Assembly: GCA_016714905.1 (NCBI GenBank)
Contig: JADKBW010000004.1
Location: 186,001-250,000, forward strand
Direction of reading: 5' to 3'
DNA from: Flavobacterium sp.
GTDB taxonomy: Bacteria > Bacteroidota > Bacteroidia > Flavobacteriales > Flavobacteriaceae
Length of the DNA: 64,000 nt
The position numbers and the translations under genes are program-made. How positions within the stretch are numbered: position 1 is the stretch's first letter; each line of letters begins with the position of its first letter. Under the pieces are notes generated by a model. It saw only the letters and a list, made by a program, of their open reading frames with translations. It was not told where the DNA came from and searched no databases. Below are positions 61,437-64,000 of this stretch, in pieces.

Positions 61437-61521
61437 TAGGAGCTATTTCCCGCTATACGTTCCAATCTTTTGTGCCGAACACCGTCACAAAAGGATTTCC
61501 ACTACTATCGGGGCTAGGGCA
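61437..61521 (+). repeat. Dispersed stem-loop element, copy I
   Basis: TAGGAGCTATTTCCCGCTAT ... CTTTTGTGCCG-AACAC-CGTCACAAAAGG ... CGGGGCTAGGGCA: a near-perfect central stem (one mismatch). It sits between two divergent genes. Confidence 0.88.
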
Positions 61522-61580
61522 GTTCGTTTAAAAGATAATTTTAGTTGTAGACGAATCTTCAAATTTTCAATTTTTCAAAT

Positions 61581-61588
61581 TACATTTG
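61581..61588 (+). promoter_or_regulatory. -7 box before the glycosyltransferase gene
   Basis: TACATTTG ends 4 bases before the ATG, so transcription would start at or inside the coding sequence. A leaderless mRNA is possible, or the box is fortuitous. Confidence 0.3.
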
Positions 61589-61592
61589 CCGC

Positions 61593-62766
61593 ATGAAGAT
61601 TTCCGTTATCATTCTCAACTACAACGTTCGCTATTTCCTCGAGCTCTGTGTGCTCAGTGTTCAAAAAGCACTCGAAAATATTGATGGTGAGGTCATTGTC
61701 GTTGACAACAATTCACCCGATGACAGTTGTGCGATGATGAAAAGCAGGTATCCCGAGGTCACACTTATCGAGAACAAAACCAACGCTGGATTTCCAAAAG
61801 GCAATAACATTGGCGTGGCGCAAGCGAAAGGCGAGTATATCTGCATTCTCAATCCAGATACTGTAGTGGCGGAAGATACTTTTGAGAAAGTGTTGGCTTT
61901 TGCCGAATCCAAAACCGATTTGGGAATTGTGGGTTGCAAACTCATCGATGGCACGGGGAATTTTCTTCCAGAATGCAAACGTGGAGTTCCGGCGCCATTT
62001 GTAGCTTTTACAAAAGTGACTGGTTTATACAAAGTATTTCCTAAATCGAAACGATTCGGGAAGTATTACGCGGAACATTTAGAGGAGAATCAAACTGGCA
62101 AAGTCGATGTTTTGGTTGGCGCTTTTATGATCATGCAACGAGAACTTTACAATCAGTTACATGGTTTTGATGAGGCTTTTTTTTATGTATGGGGAAGATA
62201 TCGATTTGAGTTATCGGTCGATGCTGTCTGGGAAAAGCAATTACTATTTTTCCGAAACAACGGTGATTCATTATAAAGGCGAGAGTACCGTTAAAGACAA
62301 AAAATACCTACACAGTTTTCAAAAAGCGATGGAATTATTCTATCAGAAGCATTTTCAAGTTTCTGTTTTATTTGATATTTTCATGAAAGCGGGAGCGCAT
62401 CTTTTTTCTAGGACCAAAAAAAATAAAACAGCGTTAGCAGCGCGAAAAGTAACAACGTACATCTTACTTTCTGAAAACGAAAATCTTAGGATAAAAGTTG
62501 AAAACTTGTTAGGAAAAAAAGTAGTGATGGCAGATTCTCCAACGGAAAATAGTCTAAATTCGCTAACGAAGAAAGAAGGCGAAAACATTGAAGTTATTTT
62601 TGATAGCAATCAATTGAGTTTCAAATTGATCATAGATTACTTCGAGCGTTTCAGAAATAAAGGATTTACTTTCAAGATATTACCTCAAAAAAGTGATTTC
62701 ATTATCGGAAGCAACAGCAGTAATGATCGAGGTGAAGTAATTGCACTTAAAATAGACAAAGCGTAA
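61593..62766 (+). CDS. Glycosyltransferase family 2, frame broken near 62180
   Basis: About 390 residues once one T is removed from the T8 run at about 62178-62185. Rhamnosyltransferase/WbbL-like: ISVIILNYNVRYFLELCVLSV, VVDNNSPDDSC, NKTNAGFPKGNNIGVAQA (family motif), CILNPDTVV, then HGFDEAFFMYGEDIDLSYRSML after repair (the EDxDL acceptor motif). The last 150 residues are soluble and charged. It transfers a sugar to a lipid-linked or polysaccharide acceptor. It stands alone upstream of the E2 gene. Confidence 0.88.
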
Positions 62767-62861
62767 TTTAAGCATGAAAAATTAAATAATTCTCACAGAA
62801 GAAGTATTTATTTTATTATTTTCGCAAACAGAAATTAAAATTATCCCTTGAGGTTAACTAT

Positions 62862-64000
62862 ATGGCAAGATTTGAATTAAAGCTTCCCAAAATGGGAGAA
62901 AGTGTTGCAGAAGCAACCATTACCAATTGGCTGAAAGAAGTTGGCGATAGAATCGAAGTAGACGAAGCGGTTCTTGAAATTGCGACGGACAAAGTCGACA
63001 GCGAAATTCCATCAGAAGTTTCCGGTGTCTTGGTAGAAAAGTTGTTTCAAAAAGACGATTTAGTTCAGGTTGGTCAAACTTTAGGAATCATAGAAACCGA
63101 AGGTGGAGCTGCGGTAGCTCAAGCAGCACCAGTAGTTGTTGAAGTTTCAGCACCAGTTGCTCCAGCGGTTGAAGCGGTTGCCAAAACCGTAGAAAATGCC
63201 AGAGAATTTGTTGCGGCACCTGCTGCAAGTCAACCCCAAGATTATACCCATTCCGAGAAATTCTTTTCTCCATTAGTGCGCAACATTGCCAAAGAAGAAG
63301 GCATTAGTGTTGCCGAATTAGAATCGATTTCTGGTACAGGAAATGAAGGTCGCGTGACCAAAAACGATTTGTTAGATTACATCAAAAATAAAGTGAACGC
63401 TCCAGTGGCCGCAGCGCCTGCGCCAGTTGCTCCTGAAGTACCACAACCAACCGTTGTCGCTCCTAGTCCAGTTGAAGCAGTTCAACCGACAACCGATAAC
63501 CGACAACCGACAACCACTAAAGCAGCTCCAGTTTCTGTCAACGGTCAAGACGAAATCGTCGAAATGGATCGCATGCGAAAACTCATTGCGGGTTATATGG
63601 TGCAATCCGTACAAACTTCTGCACACGTTCAATCGTTTATCGAAGTAGATGTAACAGCGATTTGGGATTGGAGAGAGAAAAATAAAAATGCATTTGAGAA
63701 AAGAGAAGGCGAGAAGCTGACTTTTACCCCAATATTTATGGAAATCGTGGCGAAAGCGTTGAAAGATTTCCCAATGATGAATATTTCTGTTGATGGTGAT
63801 TACATCGTCAAAAAGAAAAATATCAACTTGGGTATGGCGGCGGCGCTACCTAACGGAAATCTGATTGTGCCTGTCATTAAGAATGCTGACCAATTGAATT
63901 TATTAGGAATGGCCAAAGCGGTAAACGATTTAGGTAACCGTGCGAAAGCCGGAAAACTAAAACCAGACGATACTCAAGGCGGAACATACACGGTTACCAA
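62862..64000 (+). CDS. 2-oxoacid dehydrogenase E2 (dihydrolipoyl acyltransferase), runs off the end
   Basis: At least 379 codons, starting MARFELKLPKMGESVAE. Lipoyl domain (1-80) with lipoyl-Lys44 in IATDKVDSEI; an Ala/Pro/Val-rich linker; an E1/E3-binding domain (about 129-170, FSPLVRNIAKEEGISVAELESISGTGNEGRVTKNDLLDYI); a second linker containing QPTTDNRQPTTTK, which is a word repeat at the DNA level; and the start of the catalytic domain (RMRKLIAGYMVQSVQTSAHV, ..VKKKNINLGMAAALPNGNLIVPV). The catalytic His lies beyond the window. Likely part of a branched-chain or pyruvate-type complex; I cannot tell which. Lipoate comes from LipA (5.4 kb). Confidence 0.93.
   Translation, partial: MARFELKLPKMGESVAEATITNWLKEVGDRIEVDEAVLEIATDKVDSEIPSEVSGVLVEKLFQKDDLVQVGQTLGIIETEGGAAVAQAAPVVVEVSAPVAPAVEAVAKTVENAREFVAAPAASQPQDYTHSEKFFSPLVRNIAKEEGISVAELESISGTGNEGRVTKNDLLDYIKNKVNAPVAAAPAPVAPEVPQPTVVAPSPVEAVQPTTDNRQPTTTKAAPVSVNGQDEIVEMDRMRKLIAGYMVQSVQTSAHVQSFIEVDVTAIWDWREKNKNAFEKREGEKLTFTPIFMEIVAKALKDFPMMNISVDGDYIVKKKNINLGMAAALPNGNLIVPVIKNADQLNLLGMAKAVNDLGNRAKAGKLKPDDTQGGTYTVT

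Overview
The window looks like a chromosomal segment of a Flavobacterium-type member of the Bacteroidota. The evidence is an AT-rich sequence, promoters of the TTG-N19-TAnnTTTG type, almost no Shine-Dalgarno sites, a TonB with the flavobacterial N-terminus, a type IX secretion (T9SS) C-terminal sorting domain, a DnaJ with a halved zinc finger, and family-typical forms of LpxK, SecA and RimO. I see no phage, plasmid, insertion sequence, CRISPR array or rRNA. One tRNA, Pro(UGG), is present.

Layout. 1-11.8 kb: the end of a secreted-protein gene, lpxK, purine nucleoside phosphorylase, a TPR hybrid histidine kinase, gap, lipA, a broken MFS transporter, an M48 protease with a PhnA-domain protein, TonB, an ECF sigma factor and a glycosyltransferase. 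11.8-12.8 kb: a repeat-rich gap ending at tRNA-Pro. 13-24.7 kb: trxB, then a leftward envelope-stress-like cluster (three GIN/DUF2807 adhesin-like proteins, an ABC permease fused to an M1 peptidase and its ATPase, a transglutaminase, PspC, PadR and DUF4870 proteins). 24.8-34.8 kb: a DUF4442 protein, a TIGR01777 epimerase, grpE-dnaJ, a Nat-type ABC exporter, an NtrC-like regulator without a DNA-binding domain, a one-domain DEAD protein, a DUF2007 protein and an RCC1/T9SS protein. 35-49.5 kb: MFS, ABC-F, PPK2, a beta-barrel protein, MATE, an SPFH protein, MeaB, an AEC-MFS pair and a GlcD-type oxidase. 49.6-64 kb: secA, a cobalamin adenosyltransferase, an ATP-grasp protein, a LolD/MacB ATPase, a methyltransferase, rimO, Uup-type ABC-F, a glycosyltransferase and the start of a 2-oxoacid dehydrogenase E2 gene that runs off the end.

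The most unusual content is between the genes. At least nine copies of one intergenic element share conserved ends (TAGGAGCTATTTCCCGCT at one end, GGATGCCG...GGGCTAGGGCA at the other). Between the ends is a central stem-loop whose sequence differs from copy to copy while pairing is mostly kept. Several copies are flanked by short 'word' repeats that are complementary across the element. There is also a 107-bp tandem array downstream of tRNA-Pro, a 326-bp tandem duplication carrying the 3' stub of a beta-barrel gene, and two smaller hairpin families.

About eleven genes carry one- or two-base frame breaks, many in homopolymer runs and several in genes expected to be functional (lipA, PNP, MeaB). 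I read most of these as consensus or sequencing errors rather than decay. The exception is the MFS gene at 6.5-7.7 kb, which also lacks an internal segment.
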